A DNA stretch of 46,100 nucleotides from CAUZFZ01 sp963579025 (GCA_963579025.1 CAUZFZ010000074.1:1-46100), one strand, 5' to 3'; shown: positions 20,001-28,900, numbered from the stretch's first letter. Program-made: numbers and translations. The notes: generated by a model not told the origin, from the letters alone.

Positions 20001-20734
20001 TCACACAACTGACTATTCGGGCCGAAGGTCTGAGCGGACTGGCTCTGGAAGATGCTACCGCGATCGTGGTCGGACTCAACGAGAAACGGGCTGCACTGCC
20101 GGAGTCGTTCACTCACGACTTTGCAAAGGACTCATTCGCAGAAGATCGCATGATTCAGTGGAACCAGAAAGCAGGGCTCTCGCCGAGTGAGAACGGTCTT
20201 CCCGTCGTCGGGATCGGAAAGAAGACCTGGTCAGCGTGTGGCCTCGCACCGAGGCTGGTGGTCAGTGGTGATTTCGATGTCTCGGTCACATTCGATGATG
20301 TGCACCTGGCCGTACCTGTCGGAAACGACTACTCCGGCGTACTGCTGCAGATTGAACTCGCGGACGAGGATAACACGCAGTTCTACGCTCTCTTCAAACG
20401 CATCTCGGACGGAAAGACGCTGGCGCAGGAATTGCACCGCAGGAAAGGACCTGACGGCGTGTTTCAGTATATCGGGCTGAATTCCGCCCGATTGGAAAAA
20501 GCCAGCCGTTTACGCATCACCCGGTACGGCACCGAACTGTGCATCCTGTACGCGACGCCCGAGTCTGCTCGCGACGTGCTGCTATCAAGACTCGAAATCG
20601 GACGGGAGGACATCGTCCCCGACGGAGTCCGTCTTATGTTGCACACCGGAGCAGACGGCCTGGAATCTCAGATGACCTGGCAGCGTCTCAACGTCCGCGC
20701 GACAAAGGTCACGGGAGTTGCAGTGGGCAAATGA
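14087..20734 (+). CDS. Giant secreted repeat protein with LamG-like/DUF1583-type modules
   Basis: A 2215-residue protein. MKTAAFACLFVLAVSAASFA is a signal peptide. Residues ~25-600 are helical and TPR-like (repeated 'ALDVTGEAI', 'LAAIREVLK' style helices). Two long modules then repeat. Module 1 spans about 625-1060 (FRNLRITGDPVIPREVQLV, SYEFLYEAGRFEVHPAIGRL, VRVRNVVLRGDWPERL). Module 2 spans about 1405-1752 (ARNVRITGSPEIPETLQLT, DYEFYYHPGE, ARVRNVTWAGDWPKQL). Helical text separates them (about 1065-1390). Two further jelly-roll-like units begin FDHDFSLDG (about 1777) and FTHDFAKDS (about 2007). This matches planctomycete proteins annotated DUF1581/DUF1583, whose role is unknown; the modules look like concanavalin-type beta sandwiches. 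ATG 14087 has AAGGA upstream. The gene stands alone. An envelope-associated or secreted polymer-binding role is inference. Confidence 0.75.
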   Translation: MKTAAFACLFVLAVSAASFAQDAEPVAPTDPATQVRQAMDAAREFARAGKIDESLAAIREVLKNGPPVKVTFRGLLETLAGQASSNTAQMRAVTVEVALGLRELDPLWREKHFPPAKVFETLRAIVFPESRKTEVFTYSLLNSSSAAEHNAGSILAEWSVDADRTAELRKLLDASSLQKTSQTHFLTRMQIAWAERDSLQLSDELDALAATLDGTPDVGTAAAALPAISIALRDEDAAFDAIPVMERVIELLEPTGLTSFTSLEPLLRNTAWLQFEQGDSEAADRHLSTLLNLYRKINALGGDTNVSNVYKQRLAAVAGDYLRGDQLGRALDVTGEAITPPLPVDQLAGPNDGFAAVAAALNRRLIQLDAEQRYDLLRNWTLPDESGEPIRILSTFAAVDAPPAAFARALGESPRGDSFAVPEIGNITGLFCSGWELARAAGDAGYLRQLILDLEAIIESTNTAEATEETDDATQVRLRLQTDAQYLLRLARIAGARSGLDAPRLLQADDISQLAGEIAIELESVRNRPRADGSKSQPVEMRDITLAAACLTSDELRASGIELIAAVLELTGGERATFLRPLLRRAHALALLQANEGVTPSLLERPNLDLWIPASALTAAAAASGATSDIWLRHEDHILHLSGPGQDYLCFRYPLTGDFQLAVEVQESSFARIEGGLIYGGLCYASSTHEGVRVHGLERRAQIHLPTLYLTTLGRPLYQQLKLDVSPAGTVFSTNRHPVFRDPVSQTSSPWIGLRTIADHDPAFRNLRITGDPVIPREVQLVSGNTLRGWLYGYYSESSPGVVTADASINMQQALDGQGPLADAPAGNAVPVLGLQPERVQFESTFTDEIIVAPEGRQTRFRPMTVQRTVDGQVVTMTVMSPVVDPRLTKSLASFDWFAKAGVLHGRQAGVDFTSATQSRLSYFRPLQDGESLSYEFLYEAGRFEVHPAIGRLAFLMDPGGMRVHWLTTGENDWTGLAANNSLVEPLNRKTRRLPLKTGDWNEVTVSLDGDFVSLSVNGTLAYTRKLEPEVERAFSFYHDRNRSAVRVRNVVLRGDWPERLSVEQLADPAADTIAERTQRDRQFLGTVFADRHTPDSALNVHRNAMAMRPEQRFEYLRDWVLPGADHERIRIAMEFSQLHPAPPVAAMNTAVANETAEAVSETASESAGSATSRIHMGGDVVSPALDLIRVAAELGRLDQVQSRLEAHSHTDQQQRKARAALLAVIDLKNRNFETALKRLDELFNLLETEHLIGFKSHWPETTAFAVAVNYVEAHDGIRDLLTRLIVGQVRQNRSSGSDGWPRQISAYSGMLRITDLLSDLKQRNALANATGPTEFTTTKLESAADLTRFRQPPNLRQWSPVSLHVARYRGPGAAPAMWRQVPDSSGLRKTDAVSGFSRPQIQKLTNFDNDYLFFQSPLRGDYSVEAEASVFGWNEMTFSIGGRWAAAVYNRKTYRAGYLRGNYKSSSLEPRLLKPGSTFRLRADIRNGLVTTYMGGRQIHQEPLDANEPWLALRSPYRNYGIARNVRITGSPEIPETLQLTATDSLPGWIPYHLQSVGTARADWRQRGALTDGGGIVGRLKPELRGSYLESVVHYHRPMMENGHIDYEFYYHPGESNVAPVMDRLAFVLDPDHGVRIHWITDARFDHTLLDPANMSDEPEYRRGGGTQPDTSVSTSSVIGLASLKPNAWNKVSLQLTGDTVHLFLNGQEIYERPLEPENQRTFGFFHYCGQTEARVRNVTWAGDWPKQLPSLAEQELAGIGAEILNARSKELTAVFDHDFSLDGLPRNLFMVTPTNMPHTLEVKPDGVHITQGGGNGYMNFTVSPMLRITGDFDITVAFEGFVGTPEPGGKCSVLLQALFDNEAGNQSLVFHRHALPQNGGEREETFSGSKVEVDDRGTQRSYFGTTPSEAPAGRLRLSRRGSVVYYLFSENESQTFHLLHAESLTDAPIMADGLRIIAQSAFDCSTSVVFTQLTIRAEGLSGLALEDATAIVVGLNEKRAALPESFTHDFAKDSFAEDRMIQWNQKAGLSPSENGLPVVGIGKKTWSACGLAPRLVVSGDFDVSVTFDDVHLAVPVGNDYSGVLLQIELADEDNTQFYALFKRISDGKTLAQELHRRKGPDGVFQYIGLNSARLEKASRLRITRYGTELCILYATPESARDVLLSRLEIGREDIVPDGVRLMLHTGADGLESQMTWQRLNVRATKVTGVAVGK

Positions 20735-20819
20735 GCTGAGACTCTGCCCCGACGACTTGATCGAAGTCTTGAAGTTGCGCAGTTTTGACGCCCCGATCGG
20801 CAACGCCGTCAGGCATTCT

Positions 20820-20929
20820 CGTTTCAGGGCTCTGCCCTGAAACGCCATGCCTGGAAGGCTCCGCCTCACGACTGTCCGGCAGAGGCAGAGCCTCGAAATC
20901 AGTACGTTCCAGGGCGGAGCCCTGGAACG
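20820..20929. repeat. 110-bp four-hairpin element, copy 2
   Basis: Same length and plan as the unit at 12401-12510. There are 25-bp end palindromes (20820-20844 and 20905-20929) with loops TCT and GGA, and inner palindromes AGGC-TCC-GCCT and GAGGC-AGA-GCCTC. The stem sequences differ from copy 1 at many positions, yet both arms of each hairpin change together. It lies between the convergent ends of the giant-protein gene and the sulfatase gene. Confidence 0.85.
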
Positions 20930-20956
20930 AGGCGGCTAGACACCCGACCTGCCAAA

Positions 20957-22489
20957 TCAAGGCAACCTGGGCTTCTGCGGGGTTGTGCCGTCTGCTTTGT
21001 CGACTGGATAGAGCGCGTTGTGTTCATTCATGCCGGCAATCAAACCCTGCATCATGACACGTAACTGATCGGGCTTCGTCGCAGCCAGGTTGTTCTGTTC
21101 GAAGGGGTCGTCCTCAAGGTTGTAAAGCTGGTAGTGCGAGTCTTCCGAAGCCGGTGACGGAAAATAGTGATAGATCACCTTCCACTCATCCCGCCGATAG
21201 CACGTAAAGTAATGGCTGCGATGCGGCGCGTGCGGGTAGTGCATCAGAAATGTCTGCTCCCGACTGGCATCCGGTTTTCCTGTGAGCAGCGAGTCCAGAC
21301 GCCCACCGTCAACGATGTGTGAATCCGGCGCCTCAATGTCCGTCAGGCCGAAGATCGTCGGGAACAGGTCGACGACAGAAGCCGTCTGACTTTGAATCGC
21401 TCCGGCGGTGATGGGTAATCGCTTCTGATGCGCGTTGTCGGCGGCTTTCGCCCACGCCGCGATGAACGGGACGCGCATGCCGCCTTCGTAGTGTGCGCCT
21501 TTCTTTCCTCGCAATGGAGCGGCACAGGCCACGGCATGTTGATGCCCCAGCGGAGCGTCCGATCCGTTGTCACCGAGAAACAGGACGAGCGTGTTTTCGG
21601 AGACGCCCAATTCATCGAGATGATCGAGCACGTCAACGAGAGACTTGTCCATGCCTTCGATCAAGGTTGCGAAAGCCTGGGCTGCCGCGGGTTTGCCTGA
21701 GTCCTTGTAGTGTGCCGCAAAACGGGGATCGGAGTGGAACGGCGCGTGAACGGCGTAGTGGGACATGTACAGGAAGAATGGTTTGTCATCCTTAACGGCA
21801 GCGGCGACGTGCGCATTGGCCTCAATCGTCAACGCCTCCGTCAGAAACGTCTCGGTGCCGTGGTACTTCTTCAGGTGCGGCACGGCACTCGACGCTCTTC
21901 TCGTGCCCAGGCCGTAGTTCTGCTCCGCGTAGTAACTGCCCGGTGCTCCGAATGAGGCACCTCCGACATTCACGTCAAAGCCCAGGTTCAACGGCTCGGC
22001 ACCTTCGAACGCACGTGGTCCGAAATGGCCCTTGCCCACGTGAATCGTGCGATAGCCCGCTGCGTGCAGTAGCCGTGGCAACGTCACGTCGGCTTTGGTC
22101 AATCCCTTCCAGTTCCAGTCCGGTGGCCCCATGGGGCCGCGGTTGTCTCTGTCGGGGTTGATCCAGTTGGTGGCATGATGTCGCGCGGCGTTCTGTCCCG
22201 TCATGATCGAGATGCGCGTCGGCGAACAGACACTCATCGCATAGAAGTTGTTGAAGCGAATTCCCTGCGACGCCAACCGCTCCATGCCAGGCGTGCGGTA
22301 GTAGTCGTTCAGTGGATACCGCTTCGGCTGACCTTTCTCGTCGGTGAGAAACGGCACTGACGTATCCATGACGCCCATGTCATCGACAAGAAACACAACG
22401 ATGTTCGGTTGCTCCGCACCGTCGAGACGCAGGCCCAGGCAGCTCAGAGTCAGAACGAGCAGTGCAGTTCGCATCAGTGTCATGACCAT
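20957..22489 (-). CDS. Secreted sulfatase (formylglycine-dependent, arylsulfatase family)
   Basis: A 510-residue exported hydrolase cleaving sulfate esters. MVMTLMRTALLVLTLSCLGL is a signal peptide ending near DGA-EQ. NIVVFLVDDMG supplies the paired Asp metal ligands (D36, D37). The activation motif C88-S-P-T-R92 is the CxPxR site whose Cys is converted to formylglycine. TIHVGKGHFGP gives the Lys/His pair, and TLVLFLGDNGSDAPLGHQH holds the second metal-binding Asp/Asn, followed by KGAHYEGGMRVPFIAAW. Length is normal for the family. Planctomycetes carry many sulfatases for algal and mucin polysaccharides; the substrate cannot be read here. ATG 22489 has AGAAGGAAGG six bases upstream, so it is preferred over 22483 and 22519. 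It is divergent from the SelA-like gene. Confidence 0.95.
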   Translation of the reverse strand: MVMTLMRTALLVLTLSCLGLRLDGAEQPNIVVFLVDDMGVMDTSVPFLTDEKGQPKRYPLNDYYRTPGMERLASQGIRFNNFYAMSVCSPTRISIMTGQNAARHHATNWINPDRDNRGPMGPPDWNWKGLTKADVTLPRLLHAAGYRTIHVGKGHFGPRAFEGAEPLNLGFDVNVGGASFGAPGSYYAEQNYGLGTRRASSAVPHLKKYHGTETFLTEALTIEANAHVAAAVKDDKPFFLYMSHYAVHAPFHSDPRFAAHYKDSGKPAAAQAFATLIEGMDKSLVDVLDHLDELGVSENTLVLFLGDNGSDAPLGHQHAVACAAPLRGKKGAHYEGGMRVPFIAAWAKAADNAHQKRLPITAGAIQSQTASVVDLFPTIFGLTDIEAPDSHIVDGGRLDSLLTGKPDASREQTFLMHYPHAPHRSHYFTCYRRDEWKVIYHYFPSPASEDSHYQLYNLEDDPFEQNNLAATKPDQLRVMMQGLIAGMNEHNALYPVDKADGTTPQKPRLP

Positions 22490-22682
22490 GATTGGCCTTC
22501 CTTCTGTTGTCGGGTTCACGCGGCAGTCGGTGCGTCTGGAGATTGCACTCGGGAGATTATGCTGGTGGAGCCATCACCGCCATCATTGCTGGGACGAACG
22601 GGTGTAACCGGAGCCACGACACTTTGGTTCGCAGTCGATAACCTGCGGTTCCAGTCATCAGTGTTGTGAGAGAAAACGAATC

Positions 22683-23798
22683 ATGGACCTGTTTGAAAAA
22701 TACCGCCTGCGACATGTCATCAACGCCTGCGGGAAGATGACGCATCTGTCCGGCGCGATTGTGCTGCCGGAGATCGCGGCGGCGGCAGCGGAGTCGTTCA
22801 AGCACTTCTTTGTGCTGGACGAGTTGCAGGCAGCGGCGGGCAGGATCATTGCCGAGGCAACCGATGCTGAGAGTGGTTGCGTCACCGCCTGCACGGCAGC
22901 GGGTATTACGCTTAGTGTTGCGGCAGCGATGACGGGTACGAGCCTGCCTCGCGTTCTGCAGTTGCCAGACACCGAGGGCATGCCTTCGCGCGTGCTGATC
23001 CAGAAAGGCCACTGTGTCAATTACGGCAACCCGATCACTCAGGCGATCCGTCTGGCCGGCGCAACACCTGTCGAACTCGGGACGGTCAATCGCTGCGGTC
23101 CCGAGTTCATCCGTTACGAACTGGAGAAAGGTGGCGTGGCCGCGATCGTGCATGTCGAATCCCATCACACCGTGCGCTACGGATGGGTGCAGTTGTCGGA
23201 CGTCGTCGAACTGGCTCACGGGTTCAAGGTCCCCGTTATTGTCGACGGAGCCGCGCAGGATCAGCGACTCCGCGAAATCATCGGGACGGGCGCGGACATC
23301 GTTCTGACCAGCGCTCACAAGTATCTTTGCTCGACCACTGGCGGAATCGTCGCTGGTCGCAAAGCACTGATCGACGCGATCTATCTACAGAACCGCGGGA
23401 TTGGTCGTCCGATGAAAGCGGGGAAGGAAGCCATCATTGGTGCGATGGCGGCTCTCGGGTACCGCAGCGATCAGGACATGGTCGCCTGGACTGCCGGACA
23501 GGATCGCAAAATGCACATGGTCATCGAGCGGCTGGCGGGAATTGCTGGATTGACGCTGAGCATTGACGCTGATCCGAATGGTTGTCCGTTTTCGCGAGCG
23601 CGGCTGACTCTGGATCCTGTTGCCTGCGTGTTCTCCGCGGCGACGCTGACGGACGCGTTGGAAGATGGAGACCCGACGATCGTCGTTCGGTCTCATCACA
23701 GCGACGAAGGGTACATCAACATCGATGCGATCGAGATGACAGACGACGAGATTGAATTCACGTGCTCGCGCATTCGGCAGTTGCTGACGGCTGACTGA
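22683..23798 (+). CDS. SelA-like PLP-dependent enzyme (DgaE / aminotransferase class V-like)
   Basis: A 371-residue fold-type I PLP enzyme of the group related to L-seryl-tRNA(Sec) selenium transferase and D-glucosaminate-6-phosphate ammonia-lyase. The N-terminus LRHVINACGKMTHLSGAIV is typical of this group ('INxxGxxTxLGG'). SGCVTACTAAGITLSVAAAM is the PLP-phosphate loop, VPVIVDGAAQD holds the Asp contacting the pyridine nitrogen, and SAHKYLCSTTGGIVAG contains the Schiff-base Lys (K213). Length is shorter than true SelA (~450 residues) and no selenocysteine genes are near, so a lyase or epimerase acting on an amino acid or amino sugar is more likely. Start ATG 22683 follows GAGAGAAAA. The gene ends 114 bases before xthA on the same strand. 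Confidence 0.85.
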   Translation: MDLFEKYRLRHVINACGKMTHLSGAIVLPEIAAAAAESFKHFFVLDELQAAAGRIIAEATDAESGCVTACTAAGITLSVAAAMTGTSLPRVLQLPDTEGMPSRVLIQKGHCVNYGNPITQAIRLAGATPVELGTVNRCGPEFIRYELEKGGVAAIVHVESHHTVRYGWVQLSDVVELAHGFKVPVIVDGAAQDQRLREIIGTGADIVLTSAHKYLCSTTGGIVAGRKALIDAIYLQNRGIGRPMKAGKEAIIGAMAALGYRSDQDMVAWTAGQDRKMHMVIERLAGIAGLTLSIDADPNGCPFSRARLTLDPVACVFSAATLTDALEDGDPTIVVRSHHSDEGYINIDAIEMTDDEIEFTCSRIRQLLTAD

Positions 23799-23912
23799 CC
23801 GGACGGCGTCACATTGCGAGAATCGGCACGTCTTCCTCGACGGAACGCTCGGCTTTGCGGTCCGGGAGATGGTCCGCGACTGTGCGGTTTTAAGGGCAGG
23901 ATCAGGACTCAA

Positions 23913-24680
23913 ATGAGAATCACGACGTGGAACGTCAACGGGTTGCGTGCCGCACTTAAGAAGGGCTTTGCGGAAATCATCGAGCAGATTCAGCCGGATG
24001 TGCTGCTGCTCCAGGAGGTGCGTGCGCTGCCGGAACAACTTCCCGGTGACTGGGCTGCACCCGAAGGCTGGTACGTGCACTGGCATCCGGCCGAACGCAA
24101 GGGTTATTCGGGGACAGCGATCTGGTGTCGGCAACCTATGAAGATCATTGGAACCGGCCTGGACGCGAATGATCCGGAGGGGCGTGTGCTGCACGCAGAA
24201 GTTGCCGGCACGGAAGTGGTCAGCGTGTATCTGCCATCGGGTTCATCCAGTGACGAGCGGCAACAGGTAAAGGAAGTGTGGATGGCCGAGTTTTCACAGT
24301 GGGCGCAAAAGCTATTGCGCAAGCGCAGGCCAGTTGTGTTCGGCGGCGACCTCAACATTGCTCATACCGAACGCGACATCTTTTATGCGAAGTCCAACGA
24401 GAAGACGTCGGGCTTCATGCCGCACGAACGCGAATGGATGGGAAGCGTCATCGAATCAGGTTGGCGCGATTTCGTGCGACAGCATTACGGTGACGTGCAG
24501 GGTCCGTATTCCTGGTGGTCGAACCGTGGTCGCGCGAGAGAACTGGATCGCGGTTGGCGGATCGATTACCTGCTGGGAAATGCGGCGGCGGACCGTCGAT
24601 TTCGCTCCGCCGACATCTGTCGAGACGGCGGCCTGACTGTCTCCGACCACGCACCGGTCTCGATCGACCTGTCTGACTGA
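23913..24680 (+). CDS. xthA: Exodeoxyribonuclease III
   Basis: A 255-residue AP endonuclease/3'-5' exonuclease of base-excision repair. All catalytic motifs of the exonuclease-endonuclease-phosphatase fold are visible: N7 in MRITTWNVNG, E35 in LLLQEVRA, the substrate Tyr in KGYSGTAIWC, the Asp/Asn pair in VFGGDLNIAH, RIDYLLGN, and the terminal SDHAPVSIDL with the catalytic Asp-His. Length fits XthA. ATG 23913 is five bases after AGGA and begins the conserved strand directly, so the longer frame from 23814 is not needed. It follows the PLP enzyme gene, and co-transcription is possible. Confidence 0.95.
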   Translation: MRITTWNVNGLRAALKKGFAEIIEQIQPDVLLLQEVRALPEQLPGDWAAPEGWYVHWHPAERKGYSGTAIWCRQPMKIIGTGLDANDPEGRVLHAEVAGTEVVSVYLPSGSSSDERQQVKEVWMAEFSQWAQKLLRKRRPVVFGGDLNIAHTERDIFYAKSNEKTSGFMPHEREWMGSVIESGWRDFVRQHYGDVQGPYSWWSNRGRARELDRGWRIDYLLGNAAADRRFRSADICRDGGLTVSDHAPVSIDLSD

Positions 24681-24879
24681 GATTCCCAGTATCGAATAAC
24701 GAACGCGTCGCTCGTGACAATTCGATTGTGTGTGGCTCTCCGGTCAACGCTGCCGGCTCCTGGCGCAGAATCTCTCACATCCGGTCTTTCTGATGCCGAC
24801 GATTGAGCCTGTTGTGATAGCCTGGCAGGCGGTCACAGTTCTTTGGGGCCCGGTTCATCACAATTGCGGAGTTCATCAC

Positions 24880-25422
24880 ATGCTGGAATCTTTACTTTCC
24901 AGCGAAGCTTTCTGGTTCTGGGTAATCGTCGTCGCTATGTCGGCGCTGGTTGTCTGGTTCACGGAACAAGGTGTGCTGCTGGCGGCACTGTCCAGCCTGT
25001 TTGCGCTGGCGGTCGGGATCGCGTTCTTCCCGAGTCAGTGGGACATGCTGGGCCTGGGCGGACTCCGCGAACAGGGCCTGTGGTCGTGGCTGGGCGACAA
25101 CATCCTGAGCGTGCTGGTTGCCGTGGTGCTTTATCTGCTTATCGGGCTCGTCTGGTCGACGCTCCGCTGGTGGATGCACGTCCGGTCCATTCGCGAAGAG
25201 TACGAAGATCGCCGTGTGCACTGGCTCTCACCGGGAACGCTGCAGCGGAATGCGGATCTGTTTCACTCCCGAGCCAAAGTCACATCGGACGAATCCATAC
25301 GGGACCAGTATTCAGCATGGAGAGATTTGTGTGCCCGTGCCGCCGAATTGGGTGGCAACCGGCTGACTCCCGAACTCAAACCCCTGTGGAAGGTGTACGT
25401 GGAGAATGGTTACCAGTTCTAA
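24880..25422 (+). CDS. Membrane protein of unknown function, three predicted helices
   Basis: A 180-residue protein I do not recognise. Three hydrophobic segments are visible: about 11-28 (FWFWVIVVAMSALVVWF), 31-50 (GVLLAALSSLFALAVGIAFF) and 78-100 (NILSVLVAVVLYLLIGLVW). A soluble C-terminal part follows, with a basic/acidic stretch (MHVRSIREEYEDRRVHWL) and a helical region ending GYQF. ATG 24880 has GGAG eight bases before it; a longer frame from 24730 adds non-conserved-looking text. The next gene starts inside its last codons (17-base overlap), so the two are translationally coupled. Its location is the inner membrane; the function is unknown. Confidence 0.7.
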   Translation: MLESLLSSEAFWFWVIVVAMSALVVWFTEQGVLLAALSSLFALAVGIAFFPSQWDMLGLGGLREQGLWSWLGDNILSVLVAVVLYLLIGLVWSTLRWWMHVRSIREEYEDRRVHWLSPGTLQRNADLFHSRAKVTSDESIRDQYSAWRDLCARAAELGGNRLTPELKPLWKVYVENGYQF

Positions 25423-25939
25423 CCTCCGATCACCGGGGCGCAATGTGGACTCGATCACGAGGCCAGATCCGCGTCTACACGCGGAGCAGATTCTCCTGTG
25501 GATGATCTGCTGGCCGTGGAACCTGGTGTGGACACTGCTGGTGCATAATCCATTGCGGCATATGGTGCAGTTCGCGGTCGTGGAAGTGCGGGCCACGCTG
25601 GATGAAATCAGCAGTGGTGAGTTCAAGGAAATCGAACGCGACCTGGCGATCTCTGAGTACGCGCCTGTACGACCAACCGCTGCCTGTTCACTGGCAGACA
25701 CTCCGGAACGTCCAGCGGCGCAAAGCCAGGTTCCCCGGACTCAGCCAGGTCCGATGACGCCGCCCGGCGTGGCGGCTTCCAGTTCGGCAGCTGCGTATGT
25801 GCCGCCGCCGCTGCCTTCGCCCACTCCGACAACTCCCGCCGAACCGGATCCGTGGTTGTCACGCGCGGACGGCCAGCCGAATTCGACGCACGGTGGCGAC
25901 ACCGCATGGCTGCAGGATGCGTGGCACGACACGCCATAG
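25406..25939 (+). CDS. Hypothetical protein with one hydrophobic helix and proline-rich tail
   Basis: A 177-residue protein, unrecognised. Residues ~28-48 (ILLWMICWPWNLVWTLLVHN) form one tryptophan-rich membrane-type helix, followed by an amphipathic segment (VRATLDEISSGEFKEIERDL). From ~90 on the sequence is disordered and rich in Pro, Ala, Thr and Ser (YVPPPLPSPTPTTPAEPDPW). It starts within the end of the upstream membrane-protein gene (overlap 25406-25422), with GGAG close to the ATG. The pair likely works together in the membrane. No function can be assigned. Confidence 0.65.
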   Translation: MVTSSNLRSPGRNVDSITRPDPRLHAEQILLWMICWPWNLVWTLLVHNPLRHMVQFAVVEVRATLDEISSGEFKEIERDLAISEYAPVRPTAACSLADTPERPAAQSQVPRTQPGPMTPPGVAASSSAAAYVPPPLPSPTPTTPAEPDPWLSRADGQPNSTHGGDTAWLQDAWHDTP

Positions 25940-25952
25940 CGCGCGGGTCTCG

Positions 25953-28900
25953 TTAACCGACCGCGTGAGCCAGATAGTGGCGGATGTCGAGGAGTACTGC
26001 ATCTACGATCGCCTGCAACACGCTTAGCGGTTCGGGGATCGCGTCAAATTGAGCATCCGCGGCGAGGCCTTCAACGATTGTTGCCTGGTCGATTGCACCT
26101 GTCATGCTGATCGCCCGCATATTCCCGAGTACGGTATGGGCCGCGCGGCGCGCTGTCTGGGCATCGGCGGACACGATGGAACGCCGCAACAACGCCAACT
26201 GCTGCGGTGTCTCCTCCAGAATGCTTTCCAGGATTTCATACAGCAGCTCCTGGCTCCCTCCCACGACCTCCAGCGCAGCGCTCCAGTCGACGACATTCGT
26301 TGCCGAGGTGGTTAGCGATTCACCGCTGGATTCTGCTTCCAATCGATGGCCGGGCGAAATGACGGCAGGCACAGCTTCACCGTCACCCTTAGGTCCGTTC
26401 GACAGCTCGGCAATTTTCTGAAACAGAATCGGAGCACGAATCGGCTTGGATACATAAGCGTCCATGCCAGCGGACAGACAACGCTCTTCGTCGCCTTTTA
26501 ATGCGTGCGCTGTCATGGCGATGATCGGCATGTGCGAGTCTCCACCAGCATCGAACTCGCGCTGTCGAATCGTACGAGTCGCTTCCAGACCATCCATCTC
26601 CGGCATCTGAACGTCCATCAGGATCAAATCAAAGGATTCCCGAGACCAGCGACGTACTGCTTCAGCGCCGTTTGGCGCCACGGTGACGTCATGACCCCAT
26701 TTCTCCAGCAGAGCGATGGCCAGTTTCTGATTCACCAGACTGTCTTCAGCCAGCAGCACGCTGAGCGTCCGTTGATGGACCAAAGTCGGTTGGGAGACTG
26801 ACTGTTCGTCGTCGATCGCGGCGGTGACGTTCAGGGTTTCAACAATCGCATCGAACAACTCTGACTGTTTGACAGGCTTTGTCAGATACGACGCGATCCC
26901 CAGTTCATTGCAGCGTGTGATGTCTCCAGTCCGTCCGCTGGACGTCAGCATCATCACGATGGGGATCTTCAGGTCACTGCGTTCGCGCAACTGCGCGACC
27001 AGCGAAAAACCGTCCGTACCTGGCATGTGCGCGTCGGTCAGGATCAGGTCGAATTCCTCAGGCGTACCGTGTACCTCTTCCAGGATTGTGATCGCTCGCT
27101 CGGCTCCTGATACGGGTGTCGGAATCGTCATCCAGTTGCGCAGCATTTCTTCCAGAATGCGCCGATTCGTCGCGTTGTCGTCCACGACCAGAATGCGGCG
27201 TCCTTCCAGAGTGCGTCGCGATTCATCAGACGCCGCAACGGTCTGCGAACCGACATCTAACCTCGCCACAAAGTGGAAGGTGCTGCCGGTGCCCAATTCA
27301 CTTTCAACTTCGATTCGCCCGCCCATCAGTTCGATCAGATGTGAGCTGATCGCCAGTCCCAGCCCGGTCCCCTCGTAGCGTCGTGTCATGCTTGTATCAG
27401 CCTGCTCGAACGCTTCGAAAATGCGTTGCAGTTTGTTTGCCGGGATACCGATCCCGGTGTCCCTGACGGCGAACCTGAGTAACACTGGTTCGGGTGGCGA
27501 GAACTCATCGGGGACATCGACGCGCGGTGGAAGATCGCCTTCTTCGATCGACACATCCACAACGATTTCACCATCCTCCGTGAACTTGATCGAGTTGCCG
27601 ACCAGATTGACGATGATCTGCCGCAGTCGTCCGGCGTCACCGATCAGGAACTCCGGGACGTCGGTTGCGACGTGGCAGGCGATCTCGATGCGATCTCGAT
27701 GAGCCCGTATGGCCAGTGACTTCAGCGTATCCCCCAGCACTTCGCGCAACTGGAACGGCCGCGGGTCGAGTTCCAGCCGGCCCGCTTCGATCTTCGAGAA
27801 GTCCAGGACGTCGTTGATGACTCCCAGCAACGATTCGCCCGACTCCTGGACGAGTGTTAGATACTCTCGCTGTGACTGAGACAGCTCAGAATCCAGTACC
27901 AGCTCCGTCAGGCCGATGATGGCATTCATGGGCGTGCGGATTTCATGGCTCATGTTGGCCAGAAAATTGCTCTTCGCCTCGCTCGCCGATTCGGCAGCGT
28001 CGCGTGCTTCGCCAATGGCTTCCTGAGCCGTCTTCTGATCCGTGATGTCATGCGATACACCAAAGCAGCCGGCGATGGTTCCATTCGGTTCCCGCAGCGG
28101 CATGCGCGTCACGGCGACCCACTTGCGGCTACCGTCCGGCCAGGTGATGAGCTGTTCGCTGCCGACCGTCGAGATGCCTTCGTTAACCGACTGCTCCTCG
28201 GCTGCGGCGATCCCGTCCAGGTACTCGGGCAGAAAGAAGTCGGCGGCGGATTTCCCAACGGCATCATCCGGTCGGCTCAGGCCCAGTCGGCTGGCCATCG
28301 CCCTATTGACCCGCAGATAACGTCCGTCACGGTCTTTGAAAAAGATGTTGTCCGGGATGCTGTCGAGCAGACTGGTCAATAGAAACCGTTCGTGCTCCAA
28401 AGCCAGTTCCGCTTCCCGGCGTGCGGTCACATCCCAGAAGATTCCCTGCACGCCCACAACGTTTGAGTTCGCGTCATAGACCGGTGTCTTCAGCACGTGA
28501 ACGTATCGAGTTTCGCCGTCAGGCAGCACGTGCGATTCGGTTGTCTCCAGTACCTCGCGGGTTTCCATAATCTGCCGGTCGTCGGCCGTGTACTTGTCCG
28601 CGAGTTCGTCCGGGAACAGGTCGTAATCCGTCGAGCCAAGCATCTCGTCGCGTGTTCGGTCGAGCGACTGACAGTATCTCTGATTCGCGAACGTCAGTTG
28701 CCCGTCAAGATTCTTGCGTAGCAGGTTCAGTGGAAGCGACTCGACCAGTGACTCATACAGTGCTTCCGAATCCCGCAGCTTCTGCTCAACTTTGCGGCGA
28801 CGGTCGAGTTCGGCTTCCAGTCGCTCACTGGTGTGAGCGAGGTCTGCCAGCGACGAACCAAGGACGTTGACCAACTGCTGCAGCGAGGCATGCAGGCTGT

